From contig NZ_JBBMER010000001.1 in assembly GCF_040096455.1 (NCBI RefSeq), positions 434,001-498,000 of the forward strand: 64,000 nt of DNA, written 5' to 3'. The position numbers and the translations under genes were made by a program. The stretch comes from Lachnospira rogosae (GTDB taxonomy: Bacteria; Bacillota; Clostridia; Lachnospirales; Lachnospiraceae). Below, piece after piece: positions 34,662 to 42,547 of the stretch (its first letter is position 1; every line of letters begins with the position of its first letter). The notes under the pieces were generated by a model. It did no database searches, was not told where the DNA came from, and worked only from the letters and a program-made list of their open reading frames with translations.

Positions 34662-35707
34662 CAGCGTACACCTCCCTCAACAGACTTTTTATGTTCACTG
34701 CTTTCGCCTTGCGGTAACTCATCAACAATATCTCTATTATAACTATTATCGTCATTACTATTATTCTTATAATCTACCACTTTGTCGTCTTCCATATCAT
34801 CACCTACAAGAGATACAAATATATCATTAAGAGATGGCTTATAAGTTTCAAAATGCTCAATTTCTATACCACACGCAATCATTCTTTTAAGAATATCCGC
34901 CCTTGACACGCCATTTATATTCCTTACAATAATCTCCTCTCTTGTTCTTCCAGTCTCTGTTATTATGTCAGACACATTGTCTTTTATAATCTGTGACAAC
35001 TCATCAAGCCCCATATTAACATCTGATATAACCAGCTGATTCTCGCCATACTGTCTCTTAATGTCTTTAAGATTGCCTGCAAGTGCTATATTTCCCTTAT
35101 CTATTATCGCTATGTCACGACAGAACTCCTCTACATAACTCATCTGGTGGCTTGAAAATATAACTATTCTTCCTTCGTTTATGACTTCTGTCACAACATC
35201 CTGAAGTATCTTTGAATTCACCGGATCAAGCCCACTAAATGGCTCATCGAGTATAACTATCTCTGGTTCACACGCAAGTGTTGAAGCAAGCTGTACTTTC
35301 TGCTGATTACCCTTGGATAATGTCTCTAACTTTCTGTTGGCATACTCATCTATCTCAAGACGCTTTAGCCACTTCTTTGCATTATTGACTGCCTCTTTCT
35401 TGGAAAGTCCTCTAAGTCTTGTAAGATATACTATCTGTTCAAGCACTGTCTTCTTAGGATATAACCCTCTCTCTTCTGGCAGATACCCTATAAGATGCTT
35501 CTTAGGGTTAAACGGCTCATCGTCAAGATATACCTCACCCTCATCTGCTTTAAAGACATCCATAATAATTCTTATCGTAGTTGTCTTACCTGCTCCATTT
35601 CTTCCAAGAAGTCCAAGTGCACTGCCACTTTCAACTTCAAAAGAAATGCCGTGTAGAACCTGATTACCTTCAAAAGACTTTGTCAAGTCTCTTACTTCAA
35701 GTTTCAT
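34661..35707 (-). CDS. ABC transporter ATPase, NatA-like
   Basis: A 348-residue ATPase with Walker A GRNGAGKTTT, Q-loop GYLPEERGLYPK, signature LSKGNQQKVQ, Walker B IVILDEPFSGLD and H-loop FSSHQ. The C-terminal 120 residues are the extra domain seen in this ABC-2 group and end in an acidic, Asn-rich tail. The LPEERGLY and FSGLDPVN variants are typical of NatA-like ATPases. It is the first gene of a two-gene operon with the NatB-like permease. The ATG follows AGGAG. Confidence 0.92.
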   Translation of the reverse strand: MKLEVRDLTKSFEGNQVLHGISFEVESGSALGLLGRNGAGKTTTIRIIMDVFKADEGEVYLDDEPFNPKKHLIGYLPEERGLYPKKTVLEQIVYLTRLRGLSKKEAVNNAKKWLKRLEIDEYANRKLETLSKGNQQKVQLASTLACEPEIVILDEPFSGLDPVNSKILQDVVTEVINEGRIVIFSSHQMSYVEEFCRDIAIIDKGNIALAGNLKDIKRQYGENQLVISDVNMGLDELSQIIKDNVSDIITETGRTREEIIVRNINGVSRADILKRMIACGIEIEHFETYKPSLNDIFVSLVGDDMEDDKVVDYKNNSNDDNSYNRDIVDELPQGESSEHKKSVEGGVR

Positions 35708-35770
35708 TAAAATGTTCTCCTCTCATATTTGTAAAACTTTTATAGTAATTGTATCATATGAAAGAACATT

Positions 35771-35781
35771 TTGACAGTCAA
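35771..35781. promoter_or_regulatory. Perfect 11-bp palindrome upstream of the NatAB-like operon
   Basis: TTGACAGTCAA is a TTGAC/GTCAA dyad around one base, about 64 bp before the ATPase ATG. An extended -10 (TGA then TACAAT) lies downstream of it on the minus strand. It could be an operator half-overlapping the -35 zone. Confidence 0.35.
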
Positions 35782-35861
35782 ATTTTTGTTGAATTTTAAG
35801 AATTTCAGGAATTTCAAGAAATATTCTTTCTGTATATTCCTGTTGAAGTTTAAAACCAAAA

Positions 35862-35895
35862 AGAGCCTGAAACAAGCAAACTTGTTTCAGACTCT
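35862..35895 (-). terminator. Terminator downstream of kduD
   Basis: AGAG-CTGAAACAAG pairs with CTTGTTTCAG-CTCT around CAAA with one mismatch. The minus strand continues with TTTTTGGTTTT. Confidence 0.85.
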
Positions 35896-35947
35896 TCTGT
35901 CATTATCTATACACGCACATCGTGCTTGTAATATGTAATATTATTTA

Positions 35948-36745
35948 TTACTGTGGCTGCTTTCCGATGTAAGCAAGGATACCACCATCAACATAAAGAA
36001 TATGTCCGTTAACGGCATCTGAAGCTTCTGAAGCAAGGAATACAGCTGGACCAGCTAATTCTTCTGGCTTTAACCATCTGTTAGCAGGTGTCTTAGCACA
36101 GATGAACTGATCGAATGGATGTCTAGAACCATCAGCCTGTCTTTCTCTTAATGGAGCTGTCTGAGGTGTCTCGATGTAACCAGGTCCAATACCATTACAC
36201 TGGATATTGTACTGACCATACTCAGAACAAATATTTCTTGTAAGCATCTTAAGACCACCCTTAGCAGCAGCATAAGCTGATACTGTTTCACGGCCTAACT
36301 CTGACATCATAGAGCAGATGTTAATAATCTTACCGTGACCTCTTTCGATCATTGATGGAATAACTGCCTTAGATACGATAAATGGTGCATTAAGGTCAAC
36401 GTCGATAACCTGTCTGAATTCAGCAGCTGTCATATCGCACATTGGAATTCTCTTAATGATACCAGCATTGTTAACAAGGATATCGATAGGAGCTACATCC
36501 TTAGCAATCTGAGCAACCATAGCGTTAACCTGCTCTTCATTAGTTACGTCACATACATAACCGTGAGCATCGATACCAGCTTCCTTGTAAGCTGCTAATC
36601 CCTTATCTACTAATTCCTGCTTAATATCGTTAAATACGATTGTAGCACCTGCCTTAGCCATTCCGCTAGCGATAGCAAAACCGATACCATAAGAAGCACC
36701 TGTAACTAAAGCAACTTTTCCTTCAAGTGAAAAATTTACTGACAT
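35948..36745 (-). CDS. kduD: SDR dehydrogenase, KduD / gluconate 5-dehydrogenase type
   Basis: A 265-residue NAD(P)-dependent short-chain dehydrogenase. The cofactor loop GASYGIGFAIA is near 16, NNAG near 91, the catalytic Ser lies in INICSMMS, and YAAAK supplies Tyr and Lys. Its kduI neighbour argues that it reduces 3-deoxy-D-glycero-2,5-hexodiulosonate to 2-keto-3-deoxygluconate in pectin/uronate breakdown. Databases usually call this sequence type gluconate 5-dehydrogenase. AAGGAG precedes the ATG. The 225-bp gap after kduI holds several dyads, so it may have separate control. Confidence 0.88.
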   Translation of the reverse strand: MSVNFSLEGKVALVTGASYGIGFAIASGMAKAGATIVFNDIKQELVDKGLAAYKEAGIDAHGYVCDVTNEEQVNAMVAQIAKDVAPIDILVNNAGIIKRIPMCDMTAAEFRQVIDVDLNAPFIVSKAVIPSMIERGHGKIINICSMMSELGRETVSAYAAAKGGLKMLTRNICSEYGQYNIQCNGIGPGYIETPQTAPLRERQADGSRHPFDQFICAKTPANRWLKPEELAGPAVFLASEASDAVNGHILYVDGGILAYIGKQPQ

Positions 36746-36793
36746 TTTAAAATCTCCTTTTCTCTTAATATTATATCAATGAACTCCAGAGCA

Positions 36794-36879
36794 TATGGAA
36801 TATCACAATATACTCCATACCTCTATGAGAATCATCCATCATAATGGATTATGCCATTAATAATATTAAACAGCATAAT
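36794..36879. promoter_or_regulatory. Three dyads upstream of kduD
   Basis: TATGGA/TCCATA (36794-36799 with 36814-36819), ATCCAT-CATA-ATGGAT (36834-36849) and ATTATGC/GCATAAT (36848-36854 with 36873-36879) lie between kduI and kduD. They are candidates for operators or leader hairpins; I cannot tie them to a named regulator. Confidence 0.35.
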
Positions 36880-36970
36880 GTGTATGTAACCTATAATAAT
36901 ACAGCTACTCTTTATATATCAATCAATAACAATAAAATAATCTTGTTAAGCAATCATAAAGACATTCTGA

Positions 36971-37813
36971 TTATCTAAGATCCTTCATATCTACATCATC
37001 CATATCATCGAAGTCCTGGTTCTCACCAACCATACCCCAGATGAATGTATAAGCGTGAGTAGCTGAAGCTGAGTGAATTGACCAACTTGGTGATATAACA
37101 GCTTCTTCATTTCTCATAACAATGTGTCTTGTCTCTGTTGGCTCACCCATATAGTGGAATACAACAGCATCTTCCGGAACTTCAAAGTAAAGATATACTT
37201 CCATTCTTCTGTCATGTGTATGACATGGCATTGTGTTCCATACGCTTCCTGGTTCAAGGCAAGTCATACCCATCTCTAACTGGCAGCTTTCAACCTGTCC
37301 TGGAAGGATATACTTATTGATTGTTCTATGGTTAGCACTCTCAAGACATCCAAGTTCCTTTTTATTCTCAGGTAAAATGTCCTTAGCTGGATCAATAAAT
37401 ACTGTTGGGTATGTCTTATGTGCTGGTGCACTGTTAAGATAGAACTTAGCCGGGTTCTTAGGGTCTTCACTCTTGAACGAGATATCCTTAGCACCCATAC
37501 CTATGTACATACCGTCTTTATATTTGAAGTTATATTCCTTGCCATCTACTGTAACTGTTCCGTTACCACCAATGTTAATGATACCCATCTCTCTTCTTTC
37601 AAGGAAATACTTAGCTCTAAGTTCAGCACCTGCTTCAAGAACAAGTTCCTTATTAACTGGTGTAGCAGCTCCTACTATAATTCTGTCAATCTGACTGTAG
37701 ATTGTCTTAATCTCATCAGCTACAAATAAATTCTGAATTAAAAAGTCATGTCTTAATCTGTCTGTGTCATAGTTCTTGACATCAGCAGGATTTGCTCCTG
37801 GTCTTACTTCCAT
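36971..37813 (-). CDS. kduI: 5-dehydro-4-deoxy-D-glucuronate isomerase
   Basis: Cupin-fold, metal-dependent isomerase that converts 5-keto-4-deoxyuronate, from unsaturated pectin or glycosaminoglycan oligomers, to 3-deoxy-D-glycero-2,5-hexodiulosonate. The 280-residue length is standard. RREMGIINIGG is a family segment. The metal-ligand region MPCHTHDRRMEVYLYFE, with His-x-His and Glu, lies near 197-213, and ISPSWSIHSASATHAYTFIWGMVGENQ is the conserved C-terminal block. The ATG follows AAAGGAG. With kduD next in line it indicates use of pectin-derived uronates. Confidence 0.96.
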   Translation of the reverse strand: MEVRPGANPADVKNYDTDRLRHDFLIQNLFVADEIKTIYSQIDRIIVGAATPVNKELVLEAGAELRAKYFLERREMGIINIGGNGTVTVDGKEYNFKYKDGMYIGMGAKDISFKSEDPKNPAKFYLNSAPAHKTYPTVFIDPAKDILPENKKELGCLESANHRTINKYILPGQVESCQLEMGMTCLEPGSVWNTMPCHTHDRRMEVYLYFEVPEDAVVFHYMGEPTETRHIVMRNEEAVISPSWSIHSASATHAYTFIWGMVGENQDFDDMDDVDMKDLR

Positions 37814-37902
37814 TTTTATGTCTCCTTTTCTTGTTCAAATATGATTATGGATAACTTACAATAATATCATCCAGCTCATTTTATATAATATAATACCATT
37901 AT

Positions 37903-39219
37903 TTATATATTTTTACAACTAATAATTCGTTTAATAAGCGGACTTGTCTTTACAATATCCTCTGATATTTCAAATGCTTTGATAATTAAGCCCTCTGCCT
38001 CTAATATTTTATCTTTATTGGCGGCATAGATTGTGGCAAGGCAGTCACCACATTTTACATAATCTCCGCGCTTGGCTGACAGCTTTACGCCGACAGAATA
38101 ATCTATAACATCTTCTTTTGTCATTCTTCCGCCACCTAATATCATCGAGGCTTCTCCTATAAGTTCTGACTCAATTCTTTGAACATAGCCTTCTTTATCT
38201 GCTTTAACCTCTATTTTATAATTACATTCTGTAAATTCATCTAAATCGTCAAATACAGTTATATCCCCACCCTGACGTTTAATGAATTCCAAGAATTTAT
38301 TATATGCACTTCCATCATCTATGGAATTCTGTAACATACCTCGTGCCTTGTCTGCATTTTCTTCTACTTTAGAAGCAATAAGCATCTGTGTGCCTAATTC
38401 AAGGCAGAGATTAATAAGGTCTTCTGGACCTTCTTTCTTTAAAGTCTTTACCGCTTCCGCAACCTCCAGTGCATTACCTACAGCAAGGCCCAGCGGTTCA
38501 TCCATATCTGATATTACTGCTATTGTGTTTCTACCAGCAAGACTTCCTATCTTAACCATCTCTTCTGCAAGTTTCTCGGCATCCTGCATATTTTTCATAA
38601 ATGCACCGCTTCCGACTTTAACATCAAGCACAATCGCCCCTGCACCTGCGGCAATCTTTTTGCTCATTATACTGCTTGCTATAAGCGGTATGCTGTCAAC
38701 AATGGCAGTAACGTCCCTTAAAGCATATATCTTCTTATCTGCCGGAGCAAGATTGCCTGTCTGTCCTGTAAGTGCAAGTCCTATCTCTTTAATATTATCA
38801 ATAAATTCTTCTTCACTTAACTTAGTCCTGAAGCCTTTAATACTCTCTAGCTTATCAATTGTTCCGCCAGTATTGCCAAGTCCACGTCCGCTCATCTTGG
38901 CAACCTTGCCTCCACAGGCAGCTACCATTGGTGCAAGTATAAGTGTTGTCTTATCACCAACACCGCCTGTGCTGTGTTTGTCTACATTAATGCCGCCTAT
39001 CTCTGACAAATCCATCATATCACCGCTATGTGCCATCGCAAGCGTAAGATTGGTTGTTTCCTCATAATTCATTCCATTAAAATATATCGCCATAAGAAGT
39101 GCCGACATCTGATAATCCGGAATTGTGCCATTGGTATATTCATTAATAACATAATCAATTTCTTCTTTTGACAATGATTCATTATATTTTTTCTTGGATA
39201 TTATATCAAACATTCTCAT
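37903..39219 (-). CDS. pdp: Pyrimidine-nucleoside phosphorylase
   Basis: Splits uridine, thymidine or deoxyuridine with phosphate into base and (deoxy)ribose-1-phosphate. It has 438 residues. The N-terminal helices of the glycosyltransferase-3 fold include KEEIDYVINEYTNGTIPDYQMSALLMA, the phosphate loop is KHSTGGVGDKTT, and KMSGRGLGNTGGTIDKLESI is the signature. A single gene of this type in Firmicutes usually covers all pyrimidine nucleosides. The start at 39219 has GAGGAG eight bases upstream. It lies 89 bp before kduI and may be co-transcribed with it. Confidence 0.95.
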   Translation of the reverse strand: MRMFDIISKKKYNESLSKEEIDYVINEYTNGTIPDYQMSALLMAIYFNGMNYEETTNLTLAMAHSGDMMDLSEIGGINVDKHSTGGVGDKTTLILAPMVAACGGKVAKMSGRGLGNTGGTIDKLESIKGFRTKLSEEEFIDNIKEIGLALTGQTGNLAPADKKIYALRDVTAIVDSIPLIASSIMSKKIAAGAGAIVLDVKVGSGAFMKNMQDAEKLAEEMVKIGSLAGRNTIAVISDMDEPLGLAVGNALEVAEAVKTLKKEGPEDLINLCLELGTQMLIASKVEENADKARGMLQNSIDDGSAYNKFLEFIKRQGGDITVFDDLDEFTECNYKIEVKADKEGYVQRIESELIGEASMILGGGRMTKEDVIDYSVGVKLSAKRGDYVKCGDCLATIYAANKDKILEAEGLIIKAFEISEDIVKTSPLIKRIISCKNI

Positions 39220-39307
39220 AGCTATCACTCCTCAAACAATTGATTTTTAATTGTAACACTCTGCTTTATTTTACATTTTTGTGAATTTCTGTTTCGTAAC
39301 ATTGTAT

Positions 39308-39336
39308 TTGATTATATACTAACATTTTTCTGTAAT
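39308..39336 (+). promoter_or_regulatory. Sigma-A promoter of the DAHP synthase gene
   Basis: TTGATT (39308-39313), 17 bases, TGTAAT (39331-39336) on the plus strand. A seven-pair hairpin GCAGGCA/TGCCTGC (39376-39397) lies in the leader, without a T-run. Confidence 0.6.
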
Positions 39337-39428
39337 TTATGCTATTATTATTAGCAGAATTCTTAAAATAAGAAAGCAGGCAGCAGTTATTGCCTGCGGT
39401 TATTAATATAATACAAGGAGATATAATA

Positions 39429-40460
39429 ATGAGTTTTGAATTTATACGAAAGCTTCCTACACCAACGGATATCAAGCGTGATTTTCCAGTTCCTGAAAGG
39501 GTTGCTGAATTAAAGAAAGAACGAGATAAAGAAATTGCCGATGTAATTACTGGCAGGTCAGATAAATTTCTTGCTATAATCGGACCTTGTTCTGCCGATA
39601 ACGAGGACGCTGTATTAGACTATACATTAAGACTTAAAAAAGTTCAGGAAAAGATTGCTGACAAAGTACTAATCATTCCAAGAGTATATACTAACAAGCC
39701 AAGAACCACAGGCACTGGCTATAAAGGTATGCTCCACCAGCCTGACCCAGAGAAAAAGCCTGACCTTCTTGCTGGACTTGTTGCTATCAGAAAAATGCAC
39801 ATAAGAGTTATGGAAGAAACAGAACTTATGCCAGCCGATGAAATGTTATACCCTGAGAATTACTGGTTCCTTGCTGATGTACTCTCATATGTTGCCGTTG
39901 GTGCAAGATCTGTTGAAGACCAGCAGCACAGACTTACTGTAAGTGGTATGGACGTTCCTGCTGGTATGAAGAACCCTACAAGCGGTGATTTCTCAGTTAT
40001 GCTTAACTCTGTAATCGCTGCTCAGGCAAAGCAGTCTTTCATATACAGAAACTGGGAAGTTGAAACACCTGGTAATCCTCTGGCTCACACTATATTAAGA
40101 GGTGCTGTCAACAAACACGGACAGAACATTCCTAACTACCATTATGAAGATTTAATAAGACTTGCCAATATGTATAAGACTAAGGATTTACTCAATCCAG
40201 CTTGTATCGTTGATGCTAACCACAGCAACTCTGGCAAAATGTATGCTGAACAGATAAGAATTACTAAAGAAGTAATTCACAGCCGCAATCATTCAAATGA
40301 TGTTAAACAGCTTGTTAAAGGTGTTATGATTGAAAGTTATATTGAACCTGGCTGCCAGAAAGTCGGCGAAGGTGTATATGGCAAATCAATAACAGACCCT
40401 TGCCTTGGCTGGGAAGAATCTGAAAAGTTATTATACACAATAGCTGATATGCTCAAGTAA
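39429..40460 (+). CDS. aroF: 3-deoxy-7-phosphoheptulonate (DAHP) synthase, class I
   Basis: First enzyme of the shikimate pathway, joining phosphoenolpyruvate and erythrose-4-phosphate. The 343-residue length and the motifs IIGPCSADN, IPRVYTNKPRTTGTGYKG, SVEDQQHR and VDANHSNSGK are those of the AroF/G/H group. The ATG at 39429 follows AAGGAG by seven bases; an upstream in-frame ATG lies in the leader hairpin and has no ribosome binding site. Which aromatic amino acid inhibits it cannot be told. Its last 30 bp overlap the end of spoIIM on the other strand. Confidence 0.94.
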   Translation: MSFEFIRKLPTPTDIKRDFPVPERVAELKKERDKEIADVITGRSDKFLAIIGPCSADNEDAVLDYTLRLKKVQEKIADKVLIIPRVYTNKPRTTGTGYKGMLHQPDPEKKPDLLAGLVAIRKMHIRVMEETELMPADEMLYPENYWFLADVLSYVAVGARSVEDQQHRLTVSGMDVPAGMKNPTSGDFSVMLNSVIAAQAKQSFIYRNWEVETPGNPLAHTILRGAVNKHGQNIPNYHYEDLIRLANMYKTKDLLNPACIVDANHSNSGKMYAEQIRITKEVIHSRNHSNDVKQLVKGVMIESYIEPGCQKVGEGVYGKSITDPCLGWEESEKLLYTIADMLK

Positions 40461-41003
40461 CATTTTCAGACACCCCGGATTTACGTAGGCTTCGCACAAC
40501 GTGCCTGCCAACAATAATATAAAACTGACTAATAATGCCATTGCTATTTTCCTTATATTAATATTCACATATGACCCTCTGCTGGTTTCCCATATGGATA
40601 TTAGTATGAATATAGTAATGGCATATATTATATAATGTGGAAATGTCATCACTATGTATACAAACATTCCTTTTATCCCCATATTCATTACACTTACGCT
40701 CACAACCATTCCAACGCTCATTCCAATAATTCCGAAAATTATATATACTGCCGGAACTGCAACAGGTGTAATAAGCAGTAATATGAGAAGTGCAAATTCT
40801 TTTATTCTCGTTTTGAAAATATATTGCCACAACGCCACATTATTTACCTTCATATCAATAATAGATAATCTGAAATCATTATTCAGTACTCCAACCTTAT
40901 CCGTTATATTTATTATTGCATAATTAGCTATCAGTGTCCCAGCAATAACTCCCACCATAACTGCCAACATATATCTGTATCGTTTTAAAAAAATCCCAGC
41001 CAT
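40431..41003 (-). CDS. spoIIM: Stage II sporulation protein M
   Basis: A 190-residue membrane protein of the DUF95 family with about five membrane segments. In Bacillus, SpoIIM with SpoIID and SpoIIP drives septal peptidoglycan thinning and engulfment. The N-terminal MAGIFLKRYRYMLAVMVGVIAGTLIAN and FVYIVMTFPHYIIYAITIFIL are recognisable. AAGGAGG precedes the ATG. nudF lies upstream as in Bacillus. A good sigma-E promoter lies in the 127-bp gap. The last ten codons overlap the convergent DAHP synthase gene. Confidence 0.92.
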   Translation of the reverse strand: MAGIFLKRYRYMLAVMVGVIAGTLIANYAIINITDKVGVLNNDFRLSIIDMKVNNVALWQYIFKTRIKEFALLILLLITPVAVPAVYIIFGIIGMSVGMVVSVSVMNMGIKGMFVYIVMTFPHYIIYAITIFILISIWETSRGSYVNINIRKIAMALLVSFILLLAGTLCEAYVNPGCLKMLLEHISYCV

Positions 41004-41035
41004 ATAAACGCCTCCTTATTTATCAGGTCAGGCTA

Positions 41036-41064
41036 TTTATATGCCGGGATTTCTTTTAATATGT
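41036..41064 (-). promoter_or_regulatory. Sigma-E promoter of spoIIM
   Basis: ACATATT (41058-41064, one change from kmATATT), a 14-base spacer, CATATAAA (41036-41043) on the minus strand, about 30 bp before the ATG. Spacing is identical to the spoIIIA promoter. Upstream lies a 13-bp direct repeat of the form ATTGAATTTAATY. Confidence 0.65.
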
Positions 41065-41130
41065 TTTGATTATTGAATTTAATTATTGAATTTAATCATT
41101 TGATTGTTTTAATTACTTTATTTACTTCAT

Positions 41131-41664
41131 TTATAATGTCTGCTCATATGCAAGTATAGCAGATATTGTCTTGGAATCTTCTATTATTCCGCTCATAATC
41201 ATATCTTTTAATTCCTGCAATGTATAATACTCAACATTAATATATTCTTCTTCGTCAAGCTGCTGTACTGACTTTGTAAGCTTATCAGCCATATATATAT
41301 CAACCTTTTCATTGCAGAAAGCAACTGCCGTAATTATAGATATAAGCTTTCTTACATTATCAGGGTCAGCTTTATACCCTGTTTCTTCTTCCAACTCTCT
41401 TATTGCCGCAGTCTTGACAGGTTCACCCTTATTAATTCCTCCTGCTGGTATTTCAAGTGTTTCTTTATCTGGTGAATTACGGAACTGCCTTACCATAATA
41501 ATTCTGCCATCATCACGAACAGCAACAACAGCCGCAGCTCCTTTATGCTCAATATGATCCCAATACACTGTCTTGCCGTCTGGTGTAACAATCGTATCTT
41601 TATAAATTTCAAGCATTGAACCTTTATACATCAACTCTCTGCTAACTCTTTTTATATGTTCCAT
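41131..41664 (-). CDS. nudF: ADP-ribose pyrophosphatase, Nudix family
   Basis: Hydrolyses ADP-ribose to AMP and ribose-5-phosphate. It has 177 residues. The Nudix box GGINKGEPVKTAAIRELEEE-TGY is complete (GX5EX7REUXEEXGU) near 76-98. The N-terminal strand VYWDHIEHKGAAAVVAV is family typical. It lies 18 bp after proC and upstream of spoIIM, matching the Bacillus nudF-spoIIM neighbourhood. The ATG is preceded by a GAGGA-like site. Confidence 0.93.
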   Translation of the reverse strand: MEHIKRVSRELMYKGSMLEIYKDTIVTPDGKTVYWDHIEHKGAAAVVAVRDDGRIIMVRQFRNSPDKETLEIPAGGINKGEPVKTAAIRELEEETGYKADPDNVRKLISIITAVAFCNEKVDIYMADKLTKSVQQLDEEEYINVEYYTLQELKDMIMSGIIEDSKTISAILAYEQTL

Positions 41665-41682
41665 ATTGAATCCTCATTTTTA

Positions 41683-42480
41683 TTATTTAATATTATGACA
41701 CTTATCATAACATGCATCTGTGGCTTTTATGACAGCATTACGGAAATTGTGTTCTTCAAGTGCTGCTACACCAGCTATTGTTGTACCACCCGGTGAGCAT
41801 ACTTTATCCTTTAACACTCCCGGATGCTCGTTAGTTTCAAGAACCATCTTAGCTGAGCCAAGAACTGTCTGTGCAACTAATTTATAAGCATCATCTCTCT
41901 TAATTCCATATTTGACAGCACTATCAGCAAGTGCCTCAATAAACATATATACATATGCTGGCGAACTTCCACTTGCACATACAATAACATCCATAAGCTT
42001 CTCATCAACATAGACAACCTTTCCAAATGAATTAAAAAATCTGTCTACAACATCTCTCTGTTCAAATGAAAATTCATCTTTATTGTATGATACGCCAGTC
42101 ATCCCTTCTCCGACAAGAGCGGGTGTATTAGGCATTGCTCTTACAACCTTAGTATTAATTCCAAGATTATCCTTAATAGAGTCTATTGTAATTCCAGGTG
42201 CTATAGATATAACAACGCTGTCTTCTCTTATGACATTAACTATATTCTTCATTACAGCACTATATACCTGTGGCTTAACTGCTAATACTATATACTGTGC
42301 ATTGTTAGCACACTCTGCATTGCTCTCAGCATATTTGACACCTGTTTCATCACTTATTCTTTTACATTTATCAAGGTCTGGACAGGTAAATATAATATCT
42401 GATGGTTCAAATACATTAAGGACACCTTTAAGCATAGCATATCCCATATTACCCATTCCAATAAAGCCTATCTTTGCCAT
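41683..42480 (-). CDS. proC: Pyrroline-5-carboxylate reductase
   Basis: Last step of proline synthesis, NAD(P)H-dependent. It has 265 residues. The Rossmann loop GFIGMGNMGYAML is at 5-17, and VVRAMPNTPALVGEGMTG and the C-terminal ASGSSPAYVYMFIEALADSAV with KDKVCSPGGTTIAGV are signature blocks. The ATG follows AAAGGAG. It is probably the first gene of a proC-nudF transcript; proB and proA are not in the window. Confidence 0.95.
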   Translation of the reverse strand: MAKIGFIGMGNMGYAMLKGVLNVFEPSDIIFTCPDLDKCKRISDETGVKYAESNAECANNAQYIVLAVKPQVYSAVMKNIVNVIREDSVVISIAPGITIDSIKDNLGINTKVVRAMPNTPALVGEGMTGVSYNKDEFSFEQRDVVDRFFNSFGKVVYVDEKLMDVIVCASGSSPAYVYMFIEALADSAVKYGIKRDDAYKLVAQTVLGSAKMVLETNEHPGVLKDKVCSPGGTTIAGVAALEEHNFRNAVIKATDACYDKCHNIK

Positions 42481-42547
42481 ACTGCCTGCTCCTTTCAGGA
42501 TTTAGTTTTAATTTTTATCAACATTTTATTAATGTTCTTCTATTAAA

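Noticed and set aside
38282..39067. A long open frame opposite the pyrimidine-nucleoside phosphorylase gene
   Set aside because: It lies wholly antisense to a clear gene, has no domain-like sequence, and mirrors its codon pattern.
39376..39397. Leader hairpin of the DAHP synthase gene as a T-box or attenuator
   Set aside because: It lacks the T-box sequence, leader peptide with aromatic codons, and terminator T-run.
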